From Promethearchaeia archaeon (lineage in GTDB: Archaea > Asgardarchaeota > Lokiarchaeia > Sigyniarchaeales > SOKP01), in the NCBI GenBank assembly GCA_029856145.1, contig JAHQWK010000022.1, forward strand, positions 1 to 64,000: DNA of 64,000 nucleotides, in the 5' to 3' direction. The notes beneath the pieces were generated by a model, which did no database searches, was not told where the DNA came from, and worked only from the letters and a program-made list of their open reading frames with translations. Made by a program: the position numbers and the translations under genes. Positions 44,441-52,831 of the stretch are shown here, one piece after another; position 1 is the stretch's first letter, and every line of letters starts with the position of its first letter.

Positions 44441-45247
44441 ATGGATACACTACAACCAATAGAGAAAGAAAGTATTAGAAATGCTTCTGAGTTGCTCTTC
44501 AATTCAAAATATGCAATTGTATTAACCGGAGCAGGAATTTCAACAGAATCTGGAATTCCAGACTTTAGAGGAGAAAGTGGAATTTGGAAAAAATACAAAC
44601 CTAAGATATATGGAAGCATTCAATCCTTCTTAAAGGATCCATCAAAATTTTGGAAAATGGCTGAAGAAATTGCTCCAACTTTATTTAATGCTGAACCAAA
44701 CCCTGGCCATTATGCTATTGCAGATCTTGAAAAATTAAATATAATTAAAGCCATTATTACTCAAAATATTGATGAATTACATCAAAAAGCAGGAAATGTT
44801 ATTGTATATGAAGTACATGGAAATATTAATAGATTTACCTGCTTGGGATGTCGTGCAAGCTACACAAAAGAACAACTTCTGCGTAAATTAAAAAAAGAAA
44901 AAAATTTACCTCCAGGATGCAATTATTGTGGTGCTCCTTTAAAACCTTCTGTAGTGCTATTTGGAGAAAGTCTACCTAATTTTGAAAAATATATGTCAAT
45001 AGATATAGCTAAAAAGTCAGATGTCATGTTAATAGCAGGCTCTTCCCTCACAGTGACACCAGTATGTGATTTGCCTCTTTATACTCTGAGTGAAGGGGGG
45101 AAAATAATTATAGTGAATGATGAGCCAACATATTTAGATGAACGTGCGGAAATTGTTATCAATAATAAAACTGAAACCATTTTACCATTGATTGTGGAAG
45201 AAATCAAGAAAATTAAAGCAGAGCATGAATCAAAAACTCATAATTGA
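44441..45247 (+). CDS. Sir2-family NAD-dependent protein deacylase
   Basis: The 268-residue protein has all sirtuin landmarks: GAGISTESGIPDFRG (30-44), TQNIDELHQKAG (107-118), catalytic His126 in YEVHGN, zinc cysteines 134, 137, 160 and 163, VVLFGESLP (171-179) and AGSSLTV. It removes acyl groups from lysine using NAD+. The Arg/Tyr pair typical of desuccinylases (class III) is not evident, so ordinary deacetylation is likely. Candidate targets include chromatin proteins, and a histone gene lies 3.5 kb away, though that link is only inference. It is 37 bp before the radical SAM gene. Confidence 0.95.
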   Translation: MDTLQPIEKESIRNASELLFNSKYAIVLTGAGISTESGIPDFRGESGIWKKYKPKIYGSIQSFLKDPSKFWKMAEEIAPTLFNAEPNPGHYAIADLEKLNIIKAIITQNIDELHQKAGNVIVYEVHGNINRFTCLGCRASYTKEQLLRKLKKEKNLPPGCNYCGAPLKPSVVLFGESLPNFEKYMSIDIAKKSDVMLIAGSSLTVTPVCDLPLYTLSEGGKIIIVNDEPTYLDERAEIVINNKTETILPLIVEEIKKIKAEHESKTHN

Positions 45248-45284
45248 TTGATTTTTTATAAATTATTTTTAAAGTTTTTTTTAT

Positions 45285-46874
45285 ATGATTACAGAGAATA
45301 TTATAATTAAAGATTGGCGAAAAATTGATTTTTCTTTTGGATTAATTTACCCTAATGTATATAAAATCGGTATGTCTTCATACTCTATTAGACTTCTCTA
45401 TTTCCTAATAAATTCATTTGAAAATATTGCTTGTGAACGTATTTTTTTACCTAGAAATATAAAGTTGAGATTTCCTGCTTCGAAAGATTATTCTTCGAAA
45501 AATCTTTTACGATCCCTTGAAAATAAAATATTGCCAGAAGAATTTGATATCTTAGGTTTCTCAATACATTTTGAGAATGATTTTAAAAACATATTATGGA
45601 TATTAGAAAAAGCTGAGATCCCTTTAACTTCTCAAGAGCGTTATAACGTTTTAATTAAAGATAATGCTCAATTTCCAATTATAATAGGAGGAGGGCCCGC
45701 AGTCACCTCAAATCCAATCACGTTAAGTGATTATTTTGATATTTTGTTTATTGGTGATGCAGAGGAAAGTTTAAAATCATTTTTTAAAATCTTTCAAACT
45801 TATAAAAAAGAAGATTTAAATTTTAGAGAATTTTTAGAGAGAGTTAGATTAATAGAAGGAATTTATATACCTACACTTAACAATAGAGCTAAAAGAGCAA
45901 TTCTTAAAAATCTTGATGATTCGTCTACTCCTATTTTTCAACTGATATCCAAATCATCTGAAGAAAAATCAATTTTTGAGAGCAATTTTTTTCTTGAAAT
46001 CAATAGGGGATGTCCTTATCAATGTAAATTTTGTATCTCTTCTTTTCATAATTCTCCATTCAGAAACAGAAGTTATGATAACATTAAGCACGCTGTTGAA
46101 GATGGAATAAAATATTCTGATTTCGAAACAATAAGCCTTATAGGTTCCTGCGTTTCATCACACCCTAAATTTAAGGAGATTTGTGAGCATATAATTAACA
46201 ATGGAAAAAGATTAACAATTCCTTCAATTCGGATTGAGCATCTAAATATGGATATAATTCATATTTTAGAAAAAGCAAACATCAAAACTATTACTATTGC
46301 TCCGGAAACTGGTTCTGAAAGTTTGAGATTTGCACTCGGAAAGATGATACCTAATGAAAAAATTATTTCAGTTTTAACTCAAATAAGAGATTCTCAAATT
46401 AAAAATGTAAAATTATACTTTTTAATAGGTTTACCAGAGGAGAAGGAAGAAAATATTGATGATATTATTAATTTATTAAAATTATTTGATGATTTAGATT
46501 TTGAAAAAAACGCCTTACGAGTAAATATTAATCCATTTGTTCCAAAACTTAATACTCCTTATGAAAAAGAAGTATTTTTTTATTTAAAAGAAAATTTGCA
46601 TGATTTGATAAAAAAATATCAAAAATTGGAAAGAGAATTGAAAAATTTAAGCTCAATAAAGCTCAAATTTAAAAATGTCAAGTATATCATTAAGAATGCT
46701 AGACTTCAAACTATTATTTCTTTAGGAAATCAACAAATTTCAGATCTACTTTTAAACTATTATACCAATGGAGCTATACTTAGTTCACTTGAAAAAGCTG
46801 AAAAAGAATTAAATTTCTCTATCAATGATTACCTATTGAAAATCAAAGAATGTTATACTCCTTGGATAATCTAA
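45285..46874 (+). CDS. Radical SAM protein with B12-binding-like N-terminal domain
   Basis: In this 529-residue protein, the N-terminal 190 residues form a Rossmann-type domain with LIYPNVYKIGMSSYSIRLLY, GFSIHFENDF and IIGGGPAVTSNPITL. This resembles B12-binding domains of B12/radical SAM proteins, though no DxHxxG cobalamin ligand is seen. The radical SAM cluster motif is CPYQCKFCIS (CxxxCxxC), with later IAPETGSESLRFALGK and FLIGLPEEKEENI as SAM-contact and barrel strands. The reaction is unknown; the closest families are YgiQ-like or methylthiotransferase-like. It follows the sirtuin closely and may share its transcript. Confidence 0.88.
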   Translation: MITENIIIKDWRKIDFSFGLIYPNVYKIGMSSYSIRLLYFLINSFENIACERIFLPRNIKLRFPASKDYSSKNLLRSLENKILPEEFDILGFSIHFENDFKNILWILEKAEIPLTSQERYNVLIKDNAQFPIIIGGGPAVTSNPITLSDYFDILFIGDAEESLKSFFKIFQTYKKEDLNFREFLERVRLIEGIYIPTLNNRAKRAILKNLDDSSTPIFQLISKSSEEKSIFESNFFLEINRGCPYQCKFCISSFHNSPFRNRSYDNIKHAVEDGIKYSDFETISLIGSCVSSHPKFKEICEHIINNGKRLTIPSIRIEHLNMDIIHILEKANIKTITIAPETGSESLRFALGKMIPNEKIISVLTQIRDSQIKNVKLYFLIGLPEEKEENIDDIINLLKLFDDLDFEKNALRVNINPFVPKLNTPYEKEVFFYLKENLHDLIKKYQKLERELKNLSSIKLKFKNVKYIIKNARLQTIISLGNQQISDLLLNYYTNGAILSSLEKAEKELNFSINDYLLKIKECYTPWII

Positions 46875-46908
46875 ATTGATGATAAATAAAATAAAAATAA
46901 AAAAAAAA

Positions 46909-47412
46909 TTAATCAATTTTTTTAAAGACCTTTTTAACTGCTCCACAAACAGGGCAATTATCAGGTGGTTCTCCTTCGTGAGTGTATCCACAGACGGGAC
47001 ATATATATATATCATTTTTTTCTAAATCTTTACCCTTTCCTATCGATTCAAGAGCAGCACTATACAGTTTATGATGAATCTTTTCTACTTCATTGGCATA
47101 ATTAAATGTTCTCTCTGCAGCTTTGTTTCCCTCGTTCTTAGCAGCTTCAAGGAACTCAGGATACATTTTTGTAAATTCATAATGCTCACCTTCTACTGCT
47201 GCTTGTATATTTTCTTTTGTAGATTTAACTCCTCCAAGAACTCTAAGATGATTATGAGCATGAACTGTTTCTGCGGCAGCAGCAGCTCTAAAAACTTTTG
47301 CTACTTGAGGGAAACCTTCTTTATCGGCTTGTTCAGCAAAAGCTAAATATTTACGATTTGCTTGTGATTCTCCCGCAAATGCTTCTTTTAATCCTTCTTC
47401 TGTTTTTGACAT
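46909..47412 (-). CDS. rbr: Rubrerythrin
   Basis: The 167-residue protein has an N-terminal ferritin-like diiron four-helix domain (FAGESQANRKYLAFAEQA; AAETVHAHNHL; EGEHYEFTKMYPEF; NEVEKIHHKLY), providing the expected Glu and His ligands. A C-terminal rubredoxin domain carries CPVCGYTHEGEPPDNCPVCG. It detoxifies hydrogen peroxide with NAD(P)H-derived electrons in anaerobes. Length and motif order are normal. It has an AT-rich upstream region of about 150 bp and is monocistronic. It implies an anaerobic host that meets occasional oxidative stress. Confidence 0.97.
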   Translation of the reverse strand: MSKTEEGLKEAFAGESQANRKYLAFAEQADKEGFPQVAKVFRAAAAAETVHAHNHLRVLGGVKSTKENIQAAVEGEHYEFTKMYPEFLEAAKNEGNKAAERTFNYANEVEKIHHKLYSAALESIGKGKDLEKNDIYICPVCGYTHEGEPPDNCPVCGAVKKVFKKID

Positions 47413-47564
47413 AAACCTTCACTTTAATGATAATTGTATGTTAGAATTATTTTTCGATATTTTTTAACTTGGTTTTTATAAATCATAAATTAGGTTTAAA
47501 ATAAAATATGTCTTAACAATTTAAAAATTTAAAACATTAACAAAATATCTAAATCTTTGTTTTA

Positions 47565-48365
47565 TTAACTTGAAAGTAGATTTTTAACAGAATCTACAAT
47601 TCGAGTTAAATAGTGTTCAGCTACTCCAAATCTTACATGAGAATTAAAAACTAAAATTATGAAATATTTATTTTGAACATATTCTGAAAAGATGAATCTA
47701 TTATCTTTAAAAGTATAGAAGAGTTTTAATATTGAATTATTATAGATTTTAACACGAAATTCAACCTCTTTTAAAAAATTCTTCAAATAAGCTTTGTTAT
47801 ATGGGGCGTATAACACTTTTCCTCTATCAGTTAAAAGAATAGCTCCGTCAATTTCATCAATTAATATTAATTCTTTCATGTATTCAATAATTTGCTCTTC
47901 GGTTTTTAAATTGAACTCATTACTGAAGGCATCTTCAATAGTTTCCTCGATAATTTCATTAAATACACCGTCATATACGATTTGTTTATTAATATTAATC
48001 TTTTTTTTACGCATATATATGGTAAGTCGTTTATTGATTTTATTTACAGCTTCCTCCAAGAAGATTTCATTTTCAATTGTATCGCATAAAATATTGTAAT
48101 TTAGAGCGCCTTTTTCAAAAATGACAAATTTTACATCACCCATTTCTATTGTTTTGAATTTTTTTCCAATCATTTCCTTAGAAAAAGACATCAAGGCAGT
48201 AATAAAGGGAGAAACTAAGTTTTTCTCTACTTGAAAATAATCTGTAAAATTTTTGCCAAAAAAACAAATACCAGATCTATTAAATATAAATAAATTGTGA
48301 ATATTTGTATTATCATAAGATCTTTTGATCATTGAGGGTAAAGATATTCGATCTTGTATTCCCAT
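47565..48365 (-). CDS. Predicted longin/roadblock-domain regulatory protein
   Basis: The 266-residue protein was not recognised by motif, but its layout suggests two roadblock/longin-type domains. The first (about 20-105) has IHNLFIFNRSGICFFGKNF, a helix LVSPFITALMSFSKEM, and strands KTIEMGDVKFVIFEKGALNY. The second (about 165-265) has IDGAILLTDRGKVLYAP, then strands FRVKIYNNSILKLFYTF, YFIILVFNSHVRFG and a closing helix. The opening phrase of each domain recalls MglB/roadblock proteins (DxGxxL-type). These are Ras-family partners expanded in Asgard archaea. It is monocistronic between rubrerythrin and the histone gene. Confidence 0.6.
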   Translation of the reverse strand: MGIQDRISLPSMIKRSYDNTNIHNLFIFNRSGICFFGKNFTDYFQVEKNLVSPFITALMSFSKEMIGKKFKTIEMGDVKFVIFEKGALNYNILCDTIENEIFLEEAVNKINKRLTIYMRKKKININKQIVYDGVFNEIIEETIEDAFSNEFNLKTEEQIIEYMKELILIDEIDGAILLTDRGKVLYAPYNKAYLKNFLKEVEFRVKIYNNSILKLFYTFKDNRFIFSEYVQNKYFIILVFNSHVRFGVAEHYLTRIVDSVKNLLSS

Positions 48366-48766
48366 GAGATAAAATTAAAAAATAACTATAAAAAGAACAG
48401 ACTTTTATGTTTTATACCGTTTTTAAAAAATTTATTTCATGTAGCTTGGTTTTTTCTCAATATAGTATAGAAAATAATCAATCAAACGGGTGATTATATG
48501 TTTTTATTAAAAAGTACCTAATCTTTTAATTAAATCTTTTATTTCCAATTTGGAATTTAAAAGATCTTACTAAATTTATCATCAATTTTAAAATATAGGC
48601 CAGTTTTTACATTATTTTGGATTTACAAAAATTGTATTTAGAAGGTTGTTATTCATCGTTTAAGATAATTTAACCTTAAAGTTTAAAAATAAGGAAGACG
48701 GAATAATAATTAAATTACATAATTTATTTAAAACATTTTTAAATCATTATAGGAGGAATAAAAAAA
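48366..48766 (+). other. 400-bp intergenic region upstream of histone with two inverted repeats
   Basis: No coding frame of note was seen. It contains a 7-bp hairpin at 48474-48497 (ATAATCA/TGATTAT) and a longer interrupted hairpin at 48534-48565 (ATCTTTT with AAAAGAT, closing on TTCCA/TGGAA). An AT-rich promoter tract follows, then AGGAGG. The hairpins could be a terminator, a leader structure or a small RNA. Confidence 0.45.
48751..48756 (+). promoter_or_regulatory. Perfect Shine-Dalgarno AGGAGG of the histone gene
   Basis: AGGAGG ends ten bases before ATG 48767 and fixes the start. It contrasts with most genes in the window, which lack any such site, and fits an abundant protein. Confidence 0.75.
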
Positions 48767-48964
48767 ATGGCTAAAAAAGCAGCTGTTGATGCTCTTTTTG
48801 TGAAAAGTAAAGTCCGAGAATATATTAAAGGTAAGGGTTGCAACACAAGTGGAGATTTGATTGATGGCCCAGCACTTAATAATGCAATCATTGATGTTCT
48901 CAACAAAGCTATCGCAAGAGCTAAAGCTAATAACCGAAAAACGGTCCAAGAGAAGGATCTATAA
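48767..48964 (+). CDS. Archaeal histone, short type
   Basis: The 65-residue protein is a single histone fold. A short helix 1 (DALFVKSKVREYIKGKG) leads to loop 1, then long helix 2 (DGPALNNAIIDVLNKAIARAKANN), the conserved RKTV loop 2 and the closing EKDL. It ends early: only a stub of helix 3 remains, whereas HMfB-type histones are about 69 residues with a full helix 3. The wording (SKVREYIK, ARAKAN-RKTV) resembles the short histones seen in Bdellovibrio and some archaea more than HMfB. It binds DNA as a dimer; how far it multimerises is unclear. Confidence 0.88.
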   Translation: MAKKAAVDALFVKSKVREYIKGKGCNTSGDLIDGPALNNAIIDVLNKAIARAKANNRKTVQEKDL

Positions 48965-48979
48965 ACTTCTCGCCTTAAG

Positions 48980-48998
48980 ATTTATTTTTTTTTTTTTC
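48980..48998 (+). terminator. U-rich tract after the histone gene
   Basis: Fourteen consecutive T residues begin about 20 bases after the histone stop codon. Long U-tracts are the main archaeal termination signal, so this probably ends the histone transcript. Confidence 0.6.
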
Positions 48999-49118
48999 AT
49001 ACTTTATTTTCTATCAATATTTCTATTTCCAAATAAAAATTACAAATTTTATACTCCATTTATGTTTAAATTATTAAAAGGAGATGTTCTATGTACGAAC
49101 ACACAACCCACAAATAGT

Positions 49119-49200
49119 AAATAAAGAATAAAAATTCCAAACCAAATCGCCTTATACCTTATTTTCTTTCTTGAGAAAATGGAATTTTTTATTCTTATTT
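49119..49200. terminator. Long inverted repeat between convergent histone and nikR genes
   Basis: The arms 49124-49139 and 49180-49196 are complementary over 16 bp with one bulged base, and similarity continues a few bases outward. The loop itself contains TTTTCT/AGAAAA. T-rich arms on both strands and a place 30 bp after the nikR stop codon suggest a bidirectional terminator, mainly for nikR. Confidence 0.5.
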
Positions 49201-49225
49201 CTCTCCTTTTTTCATGGCTATTATT

Positions 49226-49738
49226 TTATTTTTCAGCAAAATCTTTATCAATTATAAAGAATCCTATTGATAATATGCTTTTTAATCTCTGAAGATCATC
49301 TTTCAATTTTTTTACACGTTCAAATGATCCTGATACAGCTATAATTTCTAGACATTTTTCATATTCTAAATGTACGTGCATTGTAGAAATAATAATGTCA
49401 TGAAAATGATGTTGAATATCATTTTTTAAGATTTCATCTGTTTGTTGAACATTTGCATAAATTGATCTTGAGCTATAATCATGATTGTGTTCAAAATCAT
49501 GTGATTCTTCATGAGAGTGCTGATGATTAAGATCAATATGTTCATGAGCCATTATTATTGCTATACAGCCTATTACGTTTTCTGAAACTACAGAGATATT
49601 TTCTTCTTGTATCATAAAAAGATACATAGCTTTCCTAATAGCATCAGATCTAGAAATTCCTAATTTATTTCTAAATTCCTCAAATTTATCATAGAGCTCT
49701 TGAGGAAGAGAAATTGTAAAACGTTTATATTCTTCCAT
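49226..49738 (-). CDS. nikR: NikR-like nickel-responsive regulator with His-rich insert
   Basis: The protein is 170 residues when begun at ATG 49736-49738 (MEEYKRFTISLPQELYDKF); an upstream TTG would add three residues. Residues 1-45 are a ribbon-helix-helix DNA-binding domain. The C-terminal part is the ACT-like nickel-binding domain with HHFHDIIISTMHVHLEYEKCLEI, giving the His-His-His-Cys nickel site. Between them lies an unusual His-rich insert (HEHIDLNHQHSHEESHDFEH) of about 25 residues absent from E. coli NikR. It probably represses nickel uptake or use genes when nickel is plentiful. It is 34 bp after the gene at 49782 on the same strand, in a nickel-cofactor region. Confidence 0.9.
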   Translation of the reverse strand: MEEYKRFTISLPQELYDKFEEFRNKLGISRSDAIRKAMYLFMIQEENISVVSENVIGCIAIIMAHEHIDLNHQHSHEESHDFEHNHDYSSRSIYANVQQTDEILKNDIQHHFHDIIISTMHVHLEYEKCLEIIAVSGSFERVKKLKDDLQRLKSILSIGFFIIDKDFAEK

Positions 49739-49781
49739 TTTCAACAACTAGAAAGGTATAAAATTGTAGTTAAAAAAAAAA

Positions 49782-50516
49782 TTATTTTCTCATAAGGATC
49801 GCAATTGGTACACTTGCTTCACGCCACTGAGCAATTTTTCCAGAATATTCGAGGTCTAATTTCACCCTACCATGATCTCCAATGATAATCATTAATGAAT
49901 TTTGCCTTAGTTGTTTATAATTACCTAGAATCCATTTATCTGTTCTATTTATTAATTTTTCAATTAAATCTTCTGGAGTTCTTTGTCTTAACCGTTGTTG
50001 TTGTTTATGTAAATTCTCAAAATCTAAATAATGCATCCATGAAAGGTCATGTGTATTAATAACTTTCGCTGATTCAACCCAAGTACTCATATCAGTATCT
50101 TTTGCAATAGATTTTGTTCCCCCATCATATCTTTCTATATCTTTTTGTCTTCCAATTAAACAAGATGATTTCCCCCCATTATTTATAGCTTTTAAGAGAT
50201 GGAATCCATTAGGTTCAACTTCAAAACCACCATAAATTAATTGATGTAGTACTCCTAAAGTATAAGGGTTTTTAGTGCTAAGTAATAGCATTACTTCTGA
50301 GTTGGCAATCATAAATTGTGGTTTTAAATAAGTGATTTCAAAAAGACCAAAATTATCTATTAAATTTATGCTAATACGCTCGATTCCTTGATACAAATCT
50401 AAAATATCTGGGATTGCTTCTGGAATAGTGTTATGAGGGGGGTCAATATTTAGTAATTTTAGCAAAGTTCCCGGTAATTGGGTAAGGTAAGCCTTAAGAG
50501 TTTGCAGTTCTGACAT
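49782..50516 (-). CDS. Alkaline-phosphatase-superfamily-like protein, unknown function
   Basis: The 244-residue protein shows weak but ordered signs of the alkaline phosphatase/phosphodiesterase fold. RISINLIDNFGLFE is where the first metal-binding Asp lies, NTHDLSWMHYLDF is a later metal site, and IIIGDHGRVK near the end matches the Asp-His pair of the superfamily (SDHG). The protein is shorter than most members. Its start is 130 bp from the divergent larC start, and it precedes nikR on its strand, so a role in nickel-pincer or nucleotide chemistry is possible. No substrate can be named. Confidence 0.6.
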   Translation of the reverse strand: MSELQTLKAYLTQLPGTLLKLLNIDPPHNTIPEAIPDILDLYQGIERISINLIDNFGLFEITYLKPQFMIANSEVMLLLSTKNPYTLGVLHQLIYGGFEVEPNGFHLLKAINNGGKSSCLIGRQKDIERYDGGTKSIAKDTDMSTWVESAKVINTHDLSWMHYLDFENLHKQQQRLRQRTPEDLIEKLINRTDKWILGNYKQLRQNSLMIIIGDHGRVKLDLEYSGKIAQWREASVPIAILMRK

Positions 50517-50646
50517 ATCTGTGTTTTAAATTTGAAAATATAATTTATTTTTAATAATTCTTAATATTATTAAAAAGATAATATACTTATAAAATTGTTA
50601 TCACATTAAATATTGAGTCATATACCAATTTTGAAATAATGATAAA

Positions 50647-51930
50647 ATGAGAATACTATATATTGATTTACTTAATTCTGGGATTTCAGGTGATATGTTT
50701 CTTGCAGGTCTTTTAGGGTTAGTTCCAGAACCTAATGTAATTTTACATGAATTACAAGATTTGAAAAATTGGCTTCCCAATGTTACAAAATTAGATATTG
50801 AATTAATTTATACGGAACGTAGTGGAATTCAATTGAATCAATTAAAAATTGATATAAAAGAAACAAAAGATCACAGAACAGCGAAAACTTTACAGAAGTC
50901 TTTGAATAATTTTCTTTTGAATTCTAAAATATCTGATTCAGCAAAGAATTATGCTAATAACGTTTTAAAGTCCTTGATTCAAGCTGAAGCAGATGTTCAT
51001 GGTGAATTAATTGAGAAGATTCATTTACATGAACTGAGTTCAGTTGATACATTTATAGATATTATAGGTATAGCGACTGCTCTTGATAGGATTAATGGTT
51101 TTAACAAAGGATTAAGAATTTCTTGTGGTAAAATACCTTTAGGTGCGGGTAAAGTTAAAACAAAACATGGGATCTTAGCCATTCCAGCCCCAGCTACTTT
51201 AAAGATTTTAGAAAAATCAAACCTAATAACATTTGGAGGACCAATAGAATCTGAACTAGTTACTCCAACAGGAGCAGCATTGTTAGCAAACTTAGAACCC
51301 CAAGTTCTTCAATATCCCGCAGAGATGAAAATTATAAAATCAGTATATAGCACGGGACAAAAGAAATTTGATAATTTCTCTAATGTGTTACGATTAATTT
51401 ATGGTGAAGATAGAGGATTAAGTTTATCTAATTCAAGCCACCCCTTACAAAAGTATGTTGAACAAGTTTCTGTATTAGAAACTGATGTTGATGATGTATC
51501 TGGTGAAATTCTTGGAAATTTTATCACTACATTTGAAAAAGAAGACATACTCGATATTCAAATATTCCCAAGTATAACGAAAAAAAATAGACCTGGCCAT
51601 ATTATAAAAGTTCTTTGTTATCCTGAGCAAATTTTTAAGTTAATTGAAAAAATTGTACATGAATTAGGAACATTGGGAGTAAGATTTAACATAATTAACA
51701 GAGTTTGTATTAGTAGGAAAATTGAAAGGAGAAGTATTGAAATAAATGAAAAAACTTATGAAATAGATTATAAAATTTCATTTATTCAATCGGATAAAGG
51801 ATTAGAAATCGTTAACATTAAGCCAGAATATAAGGATCTTAAAAAAATAAGTGAAGATACTGGTTCAACTATAAAAAAGGTTCAGTTGATAGTTAATGCA
51901 GAGATAAAACAAATCTATAATAACTTATAG
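50647..51930 (+). CDS. larC: LarC, nickel-pincer cofactor nickel insertase
   Basis: The 427-residue protein starts MRILYIDLLNSGISGDMFLAG, the DUF111 signature (usually DxxxGxSGDMxLAAL). It continues through IHLHELSSVDTFIDIIG, GAGKVKTKHGILAIPAPATL and GPIESELVTPTGAALLANL. The C-terminal part (from about 275, VLETDVDDVSGEILG) is the second LarC domain, here fused as in the full-length enzyme. LarC inserts nickel into pyridinium-bis-thiocarboxylate mononucleotide in a CTP-dependent way. LarB lies at 53668 on the other strand; LarE and a racemase user (LarA) are not in this window. Confidence 0.95.
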   Translation: MRILYIDLLNSGISGDMFLAGLLGLVPEPNVILHELQDLKNWLPNVTKLDIELIYTERSGIQLNQLKIDIKETKDHRTAKTLQKSLNNFLLNSKISDSAKNYANNVLKSLIQAEADVHGELIEKIHLHELSSVDTFIDIIGIATALDRINGFNKGLRISCGKIPLGAGKVKTKHGILAIPAPATLKILEKSNLITFGGPIESELVTPTGAALLANLEPQVLQYPAEMKIIKSVYSTGQKKFDNFSNVLRLIYGEDRGLSLSNSSHPLQKYVEQVSVLETDVDDVSGEILGNFITTFEKEDILDIQIFPSITKKNRPGHIIKVLCYPEQIFKLIEKIVHELGTLGVRFNIINRVCISRKIERRSIEINEKTYEIDYKISFIQSDKGLEIVNIKPEYKDLKKISEDTGSTIKKVQLIVNAEIKQIYNNL

Positions 51931-52008
51931 AAACATCTGATAAAATTTTAGTAGAAATAAAAATAAGAAAAAAAAATAGTTAGAAAATGAGTTCCCTAAT
52001 TGTACTAT

Positions 52009-52551
52009 TTAATATTTATCAACATTAAACTTATGTAATATATACTCGTCTTCAACCATTTCTTTTGAAAATTCTTTTAATCTCTTAATTTCTCTCTCAA
52101 TTTCTTTGATTTTTATTAATTTACCCAAATCCTGAAAAACTTCTGAGGCTTCTTGGAATGCTTCAACACTTTTATCAAAATTCCCGGATACCTCAAGATC
52201 TTCAGCAAAAAATACTAAACCTTCAGCTGTTTCTAATTTTTTACCGAGTTTCTTCTGAATTTTTAATGATTGATAGTGATATTTCATACTTTCAGTGTAT
52301 TGTTTAAAAAGAGAGTAAGTTCTTCCTAATGCTCTTAAAACTAGTGCTTCTTCTTCAGGTAAATTATTTTCTCTGCAATGATTTAGAATAGTTTCTAAAA
52401 ATTGAATATATTCTGGTTTATTTTTTATTTGTGAACGATCAATGCGTTCCATTGCTTTTTCATAGTTTTCTAAAGTTTTAATGATGTCACCATCTTCAAA
52501 AAACTTTTTAGATTTTTCAAAAAGTTCAACATGATCGATAGATGCGACCAT
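52009..52551 (-). CDS. Tetratricopeptide-repeat protein
   Basis: The 180-residue all-helical protein has three or four TPR-like helix pairs: SKKFFEDGDIIKTLENYEKAM, LVLRALGRTYSLFKQYTESMKYH and EGLVFFAEDLEVSGNFDKSVEAFQEASEVF. Each shows the small-residue and aromatic pattern of TPRs, and the last helix is charged. It is a probable protein-interaction scaffold. The gene is convergent with larC, 78 bp from its stop. No partner can be inferred. Confidence 0.82.
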   Translation of the reverse strand: MVASIDHVELFEKSKKFFEDGDIIKTLENYEKAMERIDRSQIKNKPEYIQFLETILNHCRENNLPEEEALVLRALGRTYSLFKQYTESMKYHYQSLKIQKKLGKKLETAEGLVFFAEDLEVSGNFDKSVEAFQEASEVFQDLGKLIKIKEIEREIKRLKEFSKEMVEDEYILHKFNVDKY

Positions 52552-52831
52552 CGGGGTCTCAACTAATTCTTCTTAGAATGTTTTTTTAGATATTGATATA
52601 ATTAATTCAAAAATAAGTTCAATGTTTATTATATTAATATACCTATTTATACTTATCTATCTTAAATTTGAGAATTTTCAAGATATCGAAAAGGCGAATT
52701 TCTCGTTATTGAAAAGGGATAAAATTTTGAATAATTGAGTCCTTCACTTTAAGTAAAAAAATTCATTAAACGTTTAGATATTTAATTAATAATGTGTTTA
52801 ATGAAAAGAAAAAAAATTAGAGTTAAAAATC

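Noticed and set aside
48861-49124. 87-codon frame overlapping the histone gene
   Set aside because: It overlaps the histone in another frame and then runs through the poly-T terminator, giving a run of Phe.
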